Positions 31,800-40,543 are shown, counted from the stretch's first letter. The stretch is 64,000 bases of DNA from Hoyosella rhizosphaerae (GCF_014643175.1 NZ_BMJH01000003.1:1-64000); one strand, 5' to 3'. Notes: a model not told the origin generated them from the sequence alone. Numbers and translations: made by a program.

Positions 31800-32907
31800 A
31801 GCTAATGGCCCCGGTCACTGAGGCGTCAGTCGCTGAGGACTCAGTCGCTAAGGTGTCGTCCTCCACGTAACGCAACACTCGAAGAATCGCGTACTCATCA
31901 TTCGGCCCAGGCCTTTCGGCAACACAGGCGTTAAGGTCCTCGACCAACTGGGCATCATCCATTCCGTGACCAATCAGCACCAATTCAGTTCTTCGGTCAC
32001 CACGCGCTGGCCAAGCACGCCGTTCGCACTGCAACGACGAGCCCACCAGTTGCACAACGTATTGTGCGCCATCCCCGAATTCTCCGAAGTGAACCACACC
32101 TTTGGCGCGAAAAACTCCAGCGGGACGACGTTCAAAGAAGTCCATCAAAAATCTTGGATGCACCACCGATTCGGTGGTCCAAGAGACGCTTTGAAACTGG
32201 TGCCCCGAGGTCGTTTCATGGCCGTGTCCGTGAGCGCTGTGCCCCTCATGACTGTGCCCCTCGGCGGATTCAAGCTCGCGCATCAATTCGTCGAATGACA
32301 TCTGGTGCGCTCTCGTCTTGACGTCTGGCTGCCTCATCGGTTCCATTAGCACATAAGCGTCGAGAATCCCCCGCGTCGTGAAAACAATAGGAACTGACGT
32401 GTTGTGCGAACGAACCAGTGTTCTCAGCTCGTCAATTTCAGCATCTGTAACCTTGTCCACCTTGTTGGCCACAACTAGGTCTGCGAATCGCACATGGTTG
32501 CCTACTTCAGAAGTTCGAAACTCCACCGCATCTACAACCAGAACCATGCCGGCATAGTGGAATCGAGTATCCGCAGCTTTCATCACTATCTGCGCGAGTG
32601 CAGACGGGTCAGCGACACCGCTCGCTTCCACTGCGATTACATCGAGCCGCGGAGATACATCGGCTAGTGCACCGATCGCATCAGAAATATCCTCAGTCTC
32701 GACCTCACAACAGATGCACCCATTGCTCAGCGACACCATGCTGTCAACCTGTCCAGCCACCAACATGGCATCAATGTTGATCGCACCGAAATCGTTGACC
32801 AGCACACCCATGCGAATTCCAGCGCTATTGCGCAACAAGTGATTAAGCAGGGTTGTCTTTCCCGCACCCAAATACCCGGCAATGACAAACACGGGAAGCG
32901 ACTTCAC
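31792..32907 (-). CDS. CobW/COG0523-family metallochaperone GTPase
   Basis: G3E P-loop GTPase of 371 aa. Walker A is GYLGAGKTT (11-19), the metal-binding CxCC motif is GCICCEVE (Cys64, 66, 67), and SKVDK-type base recognition appears as VANKVDKV. A His-rich loop (EGHSHEGHSAHGHGHETTSGH region, about 225-250, in shorter runs) suggests zinc or another transition metal. The C-terminal CobW_C domain is present (VFRAKGVVHFGEFGD). Start is GTG 32907 with GGAGG 8-9 nt upstream. Members of COG0523 next to no cobalamin gene are usually zinc-homeostasis chaperones; I see no clear Zur box. Confidence 0.88.
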   Translation of the reverse strand: MKSLPVFVIAGYLGAGKTTLLNHLLRNSAGIRMGVLVNDFGAINIDAMLVAGQVDSMVSLSNGCICCEVETEDISDAIGALADVSPRLDVIAVEASGVADPSALAQIVMKAADTRFHYAGMVLVVDAVEFRTSEVGNHVRFADLVVANKVDKVTDAEIDELRTLVRSHNTSVPIVFTTRGILDAYVLMEPMRQPDVKTRAHQMSFDELMRELESAEGHSHEGHSAHGHGHETTSGHQFQSVSWTTESVVHPRFLMDFFERRPAGVFRAKGVVHFGEFGDGAQYVVQLVGSSLQCERRAWPARGDRRTELVLIGHGMDDAQLVEDLNACVAERPGPNDEYAILRVLRYVEDDTLATESSATDASVTGAISFD

Positions 32908-32910
32908 TCT

Positions 32911-32943
32911 CGCCCACCTCCAAGATTCGCCCACTCCAAGATT
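32911..32943. repeat. tandem 17/16-bp direct repeat upstream of CobW gene
   Basis: CGCCCACCTCCAAGATT (32911-32927) is followed immediately by CGCCCACTCCAAGATT (32928-32943). On the gene's strand this duplicates the ribosome-binding region (GGAGGTG in the proximal copy, GGAGTG in the distal one). Confidence 0.8.
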
Positions 32944-32997
32944 ACGGACATACAACCGAGGTTCCCGAACTGGCTCAGCGGGCGTACCTTACACAAT

Positions 32998-33882
32998 ATG
33001 GACTCCGCTTTGCTCCGTCGCCACGCCGCCCGCCCCGTTGCGGCGATCGTGATGATATTGATGGTTCTCGCATCGACAGCATGCGGGGGCGGCGACATCA
33101 TTACTTCTCCGTCTCCCGATCGGTTTGACGAATCAACGTCCTGGGACGGGCAGGCGATGCCAGAACCAGGTAGGACAGGGCCGCCGAGCAGCGATACCGG
33201 CATCGCAGAAGATCGCGAAATCATACGCAGCGCTACCATGAGTATCCGGGTAGACGATCCCATACGCAGCGCCGAAGACGCCATCACTATTGTTGCGCAA
33301 CTCGACGGACGAGTCGACGAACGGACGGAACGGCCAGAAACCGAGTTTCGGCGCGGTTCGGCAATTCTCAGTATCCGCGTTCCTGCTCCTTCACTCGACG
33401 ATCTAATTGACGAAGTTCGGCCGCTCGGAACCGTCGAGGAACTTTCCATCAGTAGCACCGACGTCACCACCGAAGTAGTGGACCTCGATGCTCGCCTTGA
33501 GGCTCTAACGCGGTCTGTAGCGAGGCTCAGCGACATCATGGACAACGCCACATCCGCAGAAGACCTAATCGCTGCGGAAAATGCCCTTTCTCAGCGGCAA
33601 GCGGAACTTGAGAGCCTCCAGTCACGTCGCGCCTATCTCGCAGACCAAGTAGACATGTCGACCCTCAGACTGTTTATCGAACAGAACCCCAAAGGCGACC
33701 CCACGCCGGCAGTTGGGTTCATGAGTGGAATTCAACAAGGGTGGGAAGCTCTGCTAACAGCGGTTCGTGCTGCCATCGTTGGCGTTGGACTATCAATCCC
33801 GTGGGTTGCATTCTTCAGCGTCGGCGGACTCGTGATTTACCTCGTCGTACGACTATTCGTCAAGCGCCGGGATGATAGTTAG
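32998..33882 (+). CDS. DUF4349 lipoprotein
   Basis: A 294-aa envelope protein. The start is ATG 32998, since only this gives a signal peptide: basic RRHAARP, hydrophobic AAIVMILMVL and lipobox LASTAC with the lipidated Cys at about residue 29. The DUF4349 core follows: IIRSATMSIRVDDPIRSAED, LDGRVDERTE, SISSTDVTTEVVDLDARLEAL, a coiled coil (about 175-225) and a C-terminal transmembrane helix (IVGVGLSIPWVAFFSVGG) ending in basic KRRDD. Function unknown; the two-ended membrane attachment suggests a periplasmic coiled-coil sensor or scaffold. Divergent from the CobW gene. Confidence 0.87.
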   Translation: MDSALLRRHAARPVAAIVMILMVLASTACGGGDIITSPSPDRFDESTSWDGQAMPEPGRTGPPSSDTGIAEDREIIRSATMSIRVDDPIRSAEDAITIVAQLDGRVDERTERPETEFRRGSAILSIRVPAPSLDDLIDEVRPLGTVEELSISSTDVTTEVVDLDARLEALTRSVARLSDIMDNATSAEDLIAAENALSQRQAELESLQSRRAYLADQVDMSTLRLFIEQNPKGDPTPAVGFMSGIQQGWEALLTAVRAAIVGVGLSIPWVAFFSVGGLVIYLVVRLFVKRRDDS

Positions 33883-33983
33883 CCGAAACCCCTACCGCAC
33901 GTTCACGGTCCGTCGAGAAGAATGCACACAAACTGTTACCTTCCGAGGCAAAATTGTAGCCCTCAGGAACCTACGATAAGGAC

Positions 33984-34691
33984 ATGACTCTACGGTTGTC
34001 GCGACACACGCTCACCGCCGCCACCGTCGCGGTTGCGCTCACAGTTGCCGGGTGCTCTGCATCCCCATCTGAAGACCCCTCGCAGGATGCTGGGGCCGCA
34101 TCGCCTACAAGTTCGCCGCAATCAGCGAGCACGGGCACCGACCTACCTGATGAAGCCGCAACGTCCACCGAGAACGTACCGTCACCACCGGTCATCACGG
34201 AGGAGCCACTCGCTCAGGAGCCCGCGCCTCAACAGCCACAGTCCAGTTTTGATGGCTCAACAAGCCCACAAACTGCACCTTCCGGCGATGGGACGTTCCT
34301 GAGCGTTACCGCGATCCGGGTAGGCCAACATGATGGCTTCAGTCGCGTTGTCATCGAACTTGACGGACAGGGAAACCAGCCGGGCTTCGATTCGCGGTAC
34401 GTTTCCGGAGCATTCGCTGCCGGTTCGGGCGACCCCATCAGCGTCGCTGGTGATCAGATCCTTGGCTTGAATGTCACCGGCTGGGGCTACCCATTCGACA
34501 CTGGTGTTGATCCCTACGCAGGACCACGCACAATCGGCGGGCCAGCCGGCGGGTCAATAGCTCAAGTTCAAGCGGGAACCTTCTTCGAGGGCGCAGCAGA
34601 ATTCTTCATCGGGATACGCGGTGACCAAAAGCCGTTCCGCACCTACACCCTCACAAACCCCACCCGCGTTGTGGTGGATATCAGCGACTAG
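33984..34691 (+). CDS. AMIN-like domain lipoprotein
   Basis: A 235-aa lipoprotein. The signal peptide ends in the lipobox LTVAGC (Cys about residue 24). A Ser/Pro/Thr/Glu-rich linker of about 75 residues follows, then a beta-rich domain (VTAIRVGQHDGFSRVVIELDG, then FRTYTLTNPTRVVVDISD) that has the shape of the actinobacterial AMIN-like family. AMIN domains usually bind cell-wall polymers or position envelope proteins; the role here is inferred. Start ATG 33984 has AAGGA close upstream. The peptidase E gene follows by 17 nt. Confidence 0.85.
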   Translation: MTLRLSRHTLTAATVAVALTVAGCSASPSEDPSQDAGAASPTSSPQSASTGTDLPDEAATSTENVPSPPVITEEPLAQEPAPQQPQSSFDGSTSPQTAPSGDGTFLSVTAIRVGQHDGFSRVVIELDGQGNQPGFDSRYVSGAFAAGSGDPISVAGDQILGLNVTGWGYPFDTGVDPYAGPRTIGGPAGGSIAQVQAGTFFEGAAEFFIGIRGDQKPFRTYTLTNPTRVVVDISD

Positions 34692-34708
34692 CTGACCTGG
34701 TTCACTCC

Positions 34709-35353
34709 GTGAAACTGTTCCTCGCGTCATACCGTTTCGGAGCAGATTCGTCCTCACTAACCAAGCTCATACCCCCACCGGCATCGGTGGGGGTTATTGC
34801 TAATGCTGCAGATGCTTGGCCTCCAGCCGCCCGCAAGTGGGCGGTCCAGAGCGAAATAAGATCACTTTCACAGCTTGGCTATCGCGCCACCGAAATTGAT
34901 CTCCGACTTTTTGAGCGTGCTGAACCAGGTGCGCGTGCCACTCGATTGGCTGAGGCCCTGATGTCGCATGATCTGTTGTGGGTCCGGGGTGGAAATACCT
35001 TTGTCCTGCGCTCGCAACTGGCACGGAGCGGGGCCGACACCGAAATCCGGCGGGCTGTAATCGACGGCAATCTCGCGTATGGGGGGTACAGCGCGGGCGC
35101 TTGCATCGCTTCGCCAGCGCTCGATGGTTTGGAGCTGTGCGACGATGTCGACGAGGTAGCCATGGTGGGCGATGGCAAGCTGATGTGGGACGGTCTTGGC
35201 CTTGTGCCCTTCCGTATTGTTCCGCACTTTCGATCACCTGGGCATGAAAATCCTGAGCGTATTGAACAGCTTGCTGCTCGATACGCTCAGGAGGACGTGC
35301 CCTTTCGTGCTTTAAGCGATGATGATGCAATCGTCGTGGATGGTCACTGGTAG
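34709..35353 (+). CDS. peptidase E, S51 family
   Basis: A 214-aa cytoplasmic serine dipeptidase-like enzyme with the class I glutamine amidotransferase-like fold. The nucleophile Ser128 is in YGGYSAGACIA, and the conserved SYRFG near the N-terminus, LLWVRGGNTFVL and FRIVPHFRSPGHEN motifs all fit family S51 (peptidase E, cyanophycinase). Start is GTG 34709, 17 nt after the lipoprotein gene. Its stop overlaps the stop of the convergent 574-aa lipoprotein gene by 10 nt. A terminator-like hairpin lies inside its first 30 codons. Confidence 0.88.
   Translation: MKLFLASYRFGADSSSLTKLIPPPASVGVIANAADAWPPAARKWAVQSEIRSLSQLGYRATEIDLRLFERAEPGARATRLAEALMSHDLLWVRGGNTFVLRSQLARSGADTEIRRAVIDGNLAYGGYSAGACIASPALDGLELCDDVDEVAMVGDGKLMWDGLGLVPFRIVPHFRSPGHENPERIEQLAARYAQEDVPFRALSDDDAIVVDGHW
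34772..34793. terminator. terminator-like hairpin inside the 5' end of the peptidase E gene
   Basis: CCCCCACCG (34772-34780) and CGGTGGGGG (34785-34793) form a perfect 9-bp stem with a 4-nt loop, followed by TTATT. It lies in codons 22-28 of peptidase E. It may end part of the upstream lipoprotein transcript or be a coincidence of coding sequence (PPPASVGV). Confidence 0.4.
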
Positions 35354-37068
35354 GACACAAACCATGGCGATGGCGATACATCCATTGTCTCTTCCGGGGT
35401 GAAGGTGGGGGAATCTTCGTCGTTGAAGTTCTTCCACCCGAGCCATACACCTTCTGGTAGGTCCTGCTTGAGGACATTCCAGGTGTCGAGTTTCTGCTCA
35501 GGGACACCGTGGCCGTCGGCATGAATGAGAACTGACACTTCATCACGGCTGGTGTCAATATCGGCCCGGTTGGTGATCATGCGTGTCTGAAATTGGTGCA
35601 GGATTAGCAGCTTTTGTGGGAGGTTGTTTTCTGCGGTGAGGTCTGCGAGCCATTCGATTACGTCGTTGATTTCGCTGGCATCCACTTGCCCTACCTGGCG
35701 AAGATGCACCTGGTCTGGTCGCAGGCGCCATTCCGGGTCTAGGGCAAGCCCTACATGTGGTTCGGCTAGGAGTTCTTCATAGATTTTTGCTTGAGTGAGG
35801 AAGTCTGTGCGCCCCGGTTGCAGGTCGAGCACAACGTAGGTGTCAGTGTCCCGCGCTGCTTCCACCCATGGGCGGATATCGTCAACGCGCGAACGGTTCG
35901 AGTACTGATTGTCGGTGCCCGGGTCTACTGATGCCACCGTGACAATCACTTCGAGGGCTGGAATGACCTTCTCGTCGGAGAAGGGATCGTACTGTGAAGC
36001 TAACTCTTTGGCCCTTGCGACTGATTCTTCAGGGCCTTGTTCACCCATAACTCCCATCGCCGGAACTCCGGGGTGGCCGTAAAGGGCGATCATCCGTCGG
36101 CCTGGGTATAGAAGTTGCCCTCCACCTGGTAACTCCGGCACGGTTAGCGCAAATTCGATGCGGTCACGCAACTCGGTTACGGAACCAAAGTGATCGCCTA
36201 TCGCCACGACTGTGGAATCGCTGTGTTCACGGAGAGCTTCTACTGACTCTCCTGTCGCGCGCGGGTCTGGAACTCCAAGGACTTTTAGGTCCGCGCCGGC
36301 TGCTTTCGAGGTGGCAGCCGCCGCAATGTGTTGCACTGCGTCCGAGCCGGATTCGCCGTCTGTTATTGCCACAAGTGCGAGTACCGGATTCGCTAGTTCA
36401 GACCGCCCGAACTCTGGCAGGCTTCCGTTCTCTCCCGTTTCAGCGCCGAGTTCGTCAGCATCAGGTTCCTCAGCATCCCGCGCATCAGCTGAATGTTCGG
36501 CGGAACCGGTCAGGGTCAACAACGTGGGCGACGAGGGGTCTAACCGACCTAGCGCGGGCCCAATTTCAGCAAGTCCGCTTACCTCAGTTTCCTCAAAGCT
36601 AACACCGACCAAGTCACTGAGTTGACCAACAGAATTGGGTGCTGTGATGATCTCGACATCGTCAAGTTCGGGCACGTCACCCACCGCCAACACCGTTGCG
36701 GTGCCGAGGCGCTCCAGTTCCGTCAACACTGATGAACCGTCAGCAGGGTCAAGAGGCAACACCGGTACCGATGTCGCAACGCCAATGGAGGCTGCGCGAA
36801 CTACGGCTGCGATATCACCTTGGTCTGCAACGACAGCGAATGGTGCGCGGCGAAAAAACTGACTCGATGCCGATACAGCGACACCCGAAGCACCATCCGA
36901 AACCACAAGTGGAAGGTTTCTGTCTGGGTTGTCTGAGTCCTGCGAGGCTTCGGGCTGCAGTACCTGCGCTGGCGATCCATCGTCAGAGCCCTCCCCGACG
37001 GTACAGCCGGCCACCAAAGCAACCGATATAAATGAGACACCAACTATTTGACCGCTACGTTTCGCCAT
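35344..37068 (-). CDS. 574-aa lipoprotein of unknown function
   Basis: Starts ATG 37068 with GGGGGAA close upstream. Signal peptide with lipobox VALVAGC places Cys at about residue 22. The N-terminal half has two alpha/beta repeats that look like cell-wall-binding repeat 2-type modules (PFAVVADQGDIAAVVRAASI, VLTELERLGTATVLAVGD), with an acidic linker (DAEEPDADELGAETGEN). The C-terminal half (from about 330) is a TIM-barrel-like domain (VVLDLQPGRTDFLTQAKIYE; VGLALDPEWRL; LILHQFQTRMI). No catalytic motif I can assign. Conserved large lipoproteins of this form are known in corynebacteria, as far as I recall; function not established. Confidence 0.75.
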   Translation of the reverse strand: MAKRSGQIVGVSFISVALVAGCTVGEGSDDGSPAQVLQPEASQDSDNPDRNLPLVVSDGASGVAVSASSQFFRRAPFAVVADQGDIAAVVRAASIGVATSVPVLPLDPADGSSVLTELERLGTATVLAVGDVPELDDVEIITAPNSVGQLSDLVGVSFEETEVSGLAEIGPALGRLDPSSPTLLTLTGSAEHSADARDAEEPDADELGAETGENGSLPEFGRSELANPVLALVAITDGESGSDAVQHIAAAATSKAAGADLKVLGVPDPRATGESVEALREHSDSTVVAIGDHFGSVTELRDRIEFALTVPELPGGGQLLYPGRRMIALYGHPGVPAMGVMGEQGPEESVARAKELASQYDPFSDEKVIPALEVIVTVASVDPGTDNQYSNRSRVDDIRPWVEAARDTDTYVVLDLQPGRTDFLTQAKIYEELLAEPHVGLALDPEWRLRPDQVHLRQVGQVDASEINDVIEWLADLTAENNLPQKLLILHQFQTRMITNRADIDTSRDEVSVLIHADGHGVPEQKLDTWNVLKQDLPEGVWLGWKNFNDEDSPTFTPEETMDVSPSPWFVSYQ

Positions 37069-37090
37069 CACGTTCCCCCGCACTCCGACG

Positions 37091-37738
37091 TCAACACGCA
37101 GCTAAACTACCGCGCATGCTCCGTGAAACCGTGCTCAAACACGCGGTTTTACGCGGACGATGCGTACTCGCAGATTCCGCCGCCAGCGCGTGGGCGCGCA
37201 TTGAGTAATCGCTCATCACGCCGCCCCGAACCCATCGAAAACGCACTGGTCCGCGGCGGTGCCGCACCGCCGCAAATATTTGATCGACCACGTTGAGTTC
37301 CTCTTCGCTTAATTCACCTGCGGGGGCCTCATGCGCACCAAATGCCGCGTTTGCGCGGTAGCGTCCTACCCCGTCAGCAACCGAACCGACCGCTCCGCCG
37401 CAACCCCCTGCGCCAATACCCCCTGCGCCAATACCCCCTGCGCCAATACCCACAGCGCCGCTCACCACAGCGCTGCTCACCACCGCGACACTGGATTCAG
37501 AGGAGCATTCCACCATTAGCGGGCCTTCGCCCGGGTGAGCCACCACTGCGCCAAGCATCGCGAGCAGGTGCGCTGCACGAAGGTCGGCTCGAACAATGCC
37601 AGATTCACTTCGTCCGAGGTGATCAACCCATGACCAGCCACGACACTGTTGGTCAAATACAGAGCGAGTCTGCGGACCGCGCCCTGGCATATCGCTTTGT
37701 TGGGGCGCTTCGGCTGCTCCCGTGCTCACGATGATCAT
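37091..37738 (-). CDS. hypothetical protein with Gly/Ala-rich repeat
   Basis: A 215-aa protein with no recognised domain. Residues 1-85 look folded (GWSWVDHLGRSESGIVRADL; AAHLLAMLGAVVAHPGEGPL), followed by a flexible Ser/Val/Gly segment containing three GIGAG pentapeptides, and a basic C-terminal region (AVRHRRGPVRFRWVRGG). A competing plus-strand open frame at 37342-37734 is Arg/Pro/Gln-rich and looks like a mirror artefact. The gene lies 22 nt upstream of the 574-aa lipoprotein gene and is divergent from the gene at 37902. Moderate confidence that it is real. Confidence 0.5.
   Translation of the reverse strand: MIIVSTGAAEAPQQSDMPGRGPQTRSVFDQQCRGWSWVDHLGRSESGIVRADLRAAHLLAMLGAVVAHPGEGPLMVECSSESSVAVVSSAVVSGAVGIGAGGIGAGGIGAGGCGGAVGSVADGVGRYRANAAFGAHEAPAGELSEEELNVVDQIFAAVRHRRGPVRFRWVRGGVMSDYSMRAHALAAESASTHRPRKTACLSTVSRSMRGSLAAC
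37405..37449 (-). repeat. three perfect 15-bp tandem repeats
   Basis: CCCCTGCGCCAATAC repeated head to tail three times (37405-37419, 37420-37434, 37435-37449), encoding GIGAG units on the minus strand; degenerate flanking copies are visible. Confidence 0.85.
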
Positions 37739-37901
37739 GCGCGCACGCTACGTGAAGCATCCGACAATTTTCGGGCTCGGCGTCGACGACTGTGATCGTA
37801 CGTATCAGTCAAACAACCAAAACTGTCACGTTGTCGACGGCAGACGACTGGGCTCGTACCCTTAAGGCTAGACCGCTTCCGATTGCGAATGTGAGTCCAC
37901 G

Positions 37902-38657
37902 ATGGATCTACCTGCGTACACGCTCGATCGCGTTGTGACCGAATGCCACTATCGCCTCGGTGCAACTTCGAGCTGGGCACACGCAGGTGCATATCGCGAA
38001 AGTTTGGCGCTCTGCATTGTTGATGCCGTGCAAAGCTCCGCCGGAAATTACCCCGCAACCATTGGCGTGGTTGACCGATTTGCCGCATATCAACGTCATA
38101 CGAACCCCGCACACACCTCATGCGGTGTGCGGGATCTGCTGCGAACCTTCGAAGAAGCTGGGTCGGCCGCCTCGTGGGCGGGCAAGGTTGGAATGTTCCG
38201 ACGTAGGCACCACTCCCCGACCCAAATTGTGAAATCTCGATCTATTCAACGCGCGGCGGAAGCTTTGTATAGTCTCCGGATCGATTCCACCGCGGACCTA
38301 GCTGCAATGTATCCCTGTTCCGAAACGCGAGCACTCGTCGTTCGTGCCTGGCGTTCCGTCATCAATCACGATTTCACGAGTAGTTGGGACTATCTCTTAG
38401 CGCTGTCCGGCGTTCGTTCCCCTGACCCGGCCACATCGCTGGCGGTATGCCGCCGCTTCTTTGCTGGTATCGCGCCACGCTGGAAAGACGACCCTTATCT
38501 AGTCGATGAAGTTGCGCACCGCATGTCCACTAGCGTCGAAGATTTGACGCTAGCAATTCACCGGTGGAGTGCATCAAACCGCGTCTTTGCTGATCAAGAC
38601 CTGGAAAACTCGCAGTTTGTGATCATGCCGTGGACTGCCGCGACCGAGCTCAACTAG
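37902..38657 (+). CDS. unrecognised helical protein, paralog A flanking deaD
   Basis: A 251-aa helical protein. It aligns by eye over most of its length with the protein at 40835-41605: YRESLALCIVDAVQSSAGNY against LRESLALCLLEVIQATCSDY, LLRTFEEAGSAASWAGKVG against LLNTFDEVGGPTIWVGKVA, then FRRRH/FRRRY and LYSLRIDSTADL/LHQLKVNTVTDL. The middle and end (AAEALYSLRIDSTADLAAMY, then WDYLLALSGVRSPDPATSL) have the texture of a helix-hairpin-helix DNA-glycosylase fold without a visible catalytic Lys/Asp pair; that fold call is inference. Its gene is convergent with deaD, with a hairpin between. Confidence 0.7.
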   Translation: MDLPAYTLDRVVTECHYRLGATSSWAHAGAYRESLALCIVDAVQSSAGNYPATIGVVDRFAAYQRHTNPAHTSCGVRDLLRTFEEAGSAASWAGKVGMFRRRHHSPTQIVKSRSIQRAAEALYSLRIDSTADLAAMYPCSETRALVVRAWRSVINHDFTSSWDYLLALSGVRSPDPATSLAVCRRFFAGIAPRWKDDPYLVDEVAHRMSTSVEDLTLAIHRWSASNRVFADQDLENSQFVIMPWTAATELN

Positions 38658-38669
38658 CTCCGACGCGAA

Positions 38670-38704
38670 AAGCCGGTAAGCACCATAGAGGTCCTCACCG
38701 GCTT
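38670..38704. terminator. hairpin between paralog A and deaD
   Basis: Inverted repeat AAGCCGGT (38670-38677) and ACCGGCTT (38697-38704), loop 19 nt, between two convergent genes. A bidirectional terminator is likely; T runs are short. Confidence 0.5.
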
Positions 38705-38725
38705 CACCACTAGCTGATCAGCTGT

Positions 38726-40543
38726 CTAGCTACGAAACTTTCGTTTCGGGCGATCATCGCGATCGTCCTTGCGGCCACCGCGGTCTGGCCGACCACGTCC
38801 GCCGCCTCGCGACGGTTCGCCGCTGCCATCATCGACACGCAAGTTGATTTTGACACCGCTGATGCGAGTGTCGCTGAGCGCATCAAAGACTTCGCTGGAT
38901 AGGTCAGCCGGCAATTCAACCAGGCTATGGTCCGCACGGATATCGATGTATCCGAAATCGCCACGGTTGAGTCCGCCTTCATTGGCCAGTGCGCCAACAA
39001 TCGCACCTGGGGCTACGTTCTGCCTGCGACCAACATTGATTCGATAGGTCGCGAGGTTTGGGTTCCCACCCCGGCGGCGGTCACCACCAGACTTGCCCCT
39101 GTCGCGATCTCCACGATCACCGCGATCACCGCGATCGTTTCCGTCGCGCGACCGTGAACCACGCCCGCGATCATCGAATTCCCGATCGCCGCGACGTTCG
39201 CCCTTGTCAATAGGATCGGGCTTAAGAAGGAAGTTGCCACCGTCTGTCGTCTGCACGGCTAGCGCAGCAGCAATGTCAGCTAGGCAGACATCATGCTCCC
39301 GCTCATAACCCTCGATCAGGCGTCGGAACATTGCAACATTGGGCGAACCGAGGTTCCCCGTGATTGCTTCTTCAAACTTGGCCACTCGCTGAGTGTTGAC
39401 GTCGTCGACAGTTGGGACCTGAGTTTCCTCAATGACCTGCCCTGTGGACCGTTCGATCGACCGCAGCAGGCGCCGTTCACGCGGGGTGACAAACAACAAT
39501 GCTTCACCGCTGCGCCCAGCACGACCGGTACGGCCGATGCGGTGCACGTAGGAGTCGTTATCGGTGGGGATGTCGTAGTTGACCACGTGTGAAATTCGCT
39601 CCACATCGAGCCCACGGGCGACGACGTCCGTCGCGACAAGAATGTCGATCTTTCCTTTGCGGAGGTCCCCGACGATCCGTTCGCGCACGCCCTGCGGAAT
39701 ATCACCGTTGAGCGACGTTGCCGCGAAGCCTCGTGAGCGGAGCTTTTCAGCGAGTTCGTCTGTCGCTTGCTTAGTCCGAACGAAGATAAGCATCGCGTCG
39801 AACGGTTCTACCTCAAGGAATCGAGTTAGACCGTCAAGCTTCCGAGCGTGTGACACCATGACCCACCGTTGATGGATGGTGTCAGAAGTCTTCGTAGTCG
39901 ACTTGATCGTGACTTCAGCGGGGTCACGAAGGTACTTCTTTGAGATCTCGCGGATCGCACGTGGCATTGTCGCCGAGAACAAGGCAGATTGACGGTCGCG
40001 AGGAGCCATGGAGAGCACGCGCTCCACGTCTTCTTGGAACCCCATTTTGAGCATCTCGTCGGCTTCGTCAAGTACAACGAAGCGCAGTTTGGAGATGTTC
40101 AGGGTTCCGCGCGTTAGATGATCAATCACACGTCCGGGAGTACCTACGACAATGTGTGCACCGCGACGCAGGCCAGCGAGCTGGACTCCGTAACTTTGCC
40201 CACCGTAGATCGGTAGTACCCGAACCCCAGGTTGGTGCGCCGAGTACTTACCAAAGGCCTCTGCAACCTGAATGGCGAGCTCGCGGGTTGGTGTGAGAAT
40301 CAAAGCCTGCGGATAGGCATCAGATTCTTCAATACGGGAAAGGATGGGTGTGGCAAAGGCCGCGGTCTTACCGGTCCCAGTTTGGGCAAGGCCCACCACG
40401 TCGCGACCCTCCACCATGTGAGGGATCGTAGCCAACTGAATTGGCGAAGGCGTTTCATATCCGACATCGCTGAGTGCACGAAGCACGCGGTCGTCGATTC
40501 CAAGACCGGCGAACGTTGTCTCACCGGATTCACTATTACTCAT
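38726..40543 (-). CDS. deaD: DEAD-box RNA helicase, DeaD/CsdA type
   Basis: ATP-dependent RNA helicase of 605 aa, used in ribosome assembly, RNA decay and cold adaptation in this family. The Q motif region is at 12-40, Walker A is AQTGTGKT (53-60), DEAD box in VLDEADEMLKMGF near 158, SATMP near 190, and motif VI HRIGRTGRAGRSG near 336. After the core comes a low-complexity Arg/Asp/Gly segment (about 450-490), then the C-terminal DbpA/CsdA RNA-binding domain (TYRINVGRRQNVAPGAIVGA; VDDGSGEPS) and a basic RGG-like tail. Divergent from paralog B with 291 bp between. Confidence 0.95.
   Translation of the reverse strand: MSNSESGETTFAGLGIDDRVLRALSDVGYETPSPIQLATIPHMVEGRDVVGLAQTGTGKTAAFATPILSRIEESDAYPQALILTPTRELAIQVAEAFGKYSAHQPGVRVLPIYGGQSYGVQLAGLRRGAHIVVGTPGRVIDHLTRGTLNISKLRFVVLDEADEMLKMGFQEDVERVLSMAPRDRQSALFSATMPRAIREISKKYLRDPAEVTIKSTTKTSDTIHQRWVMVSHARKLDGLTRFLEVEPFDAMLIFVRTKQATDELAEKLRSRGFAATSLNGDIPQGVRERIVGDLRKGKIDILVATDVVARGLDVERISHVVNYDIPTDNDSYVHRIGRTGRAGRSGEALLFVTPRERRLLRSIERSTGQVIEETQVPTVDDVNTQRVAKFEEAITGNLGSPNVAMFRRLIEGYEREHDVCLADIAAALAVQTTDGGNFLLKPDPIDKGERRGDREFDDRGRGSRSRDGNDRGDRGDRGDRDRGKSGGDRRRGGNPNLATYRINVGRRQNVAPGAIVGALANEGGLNRGDFGYIDIRADHSLVELPADLSSEVFDALSDTRISGVKINLRVDDGSGEPSRGGGRGRPDRGGRKDDRDDRPKRKFRS

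Noticed and set aside
37342-37734. 130-codon plus-strand frame rich in Arg, Pro and Gln
   Set aside because: Mirror of the Gly/Ala repeat of the minus-strand gene; less protein-like composition and no ribosome site.
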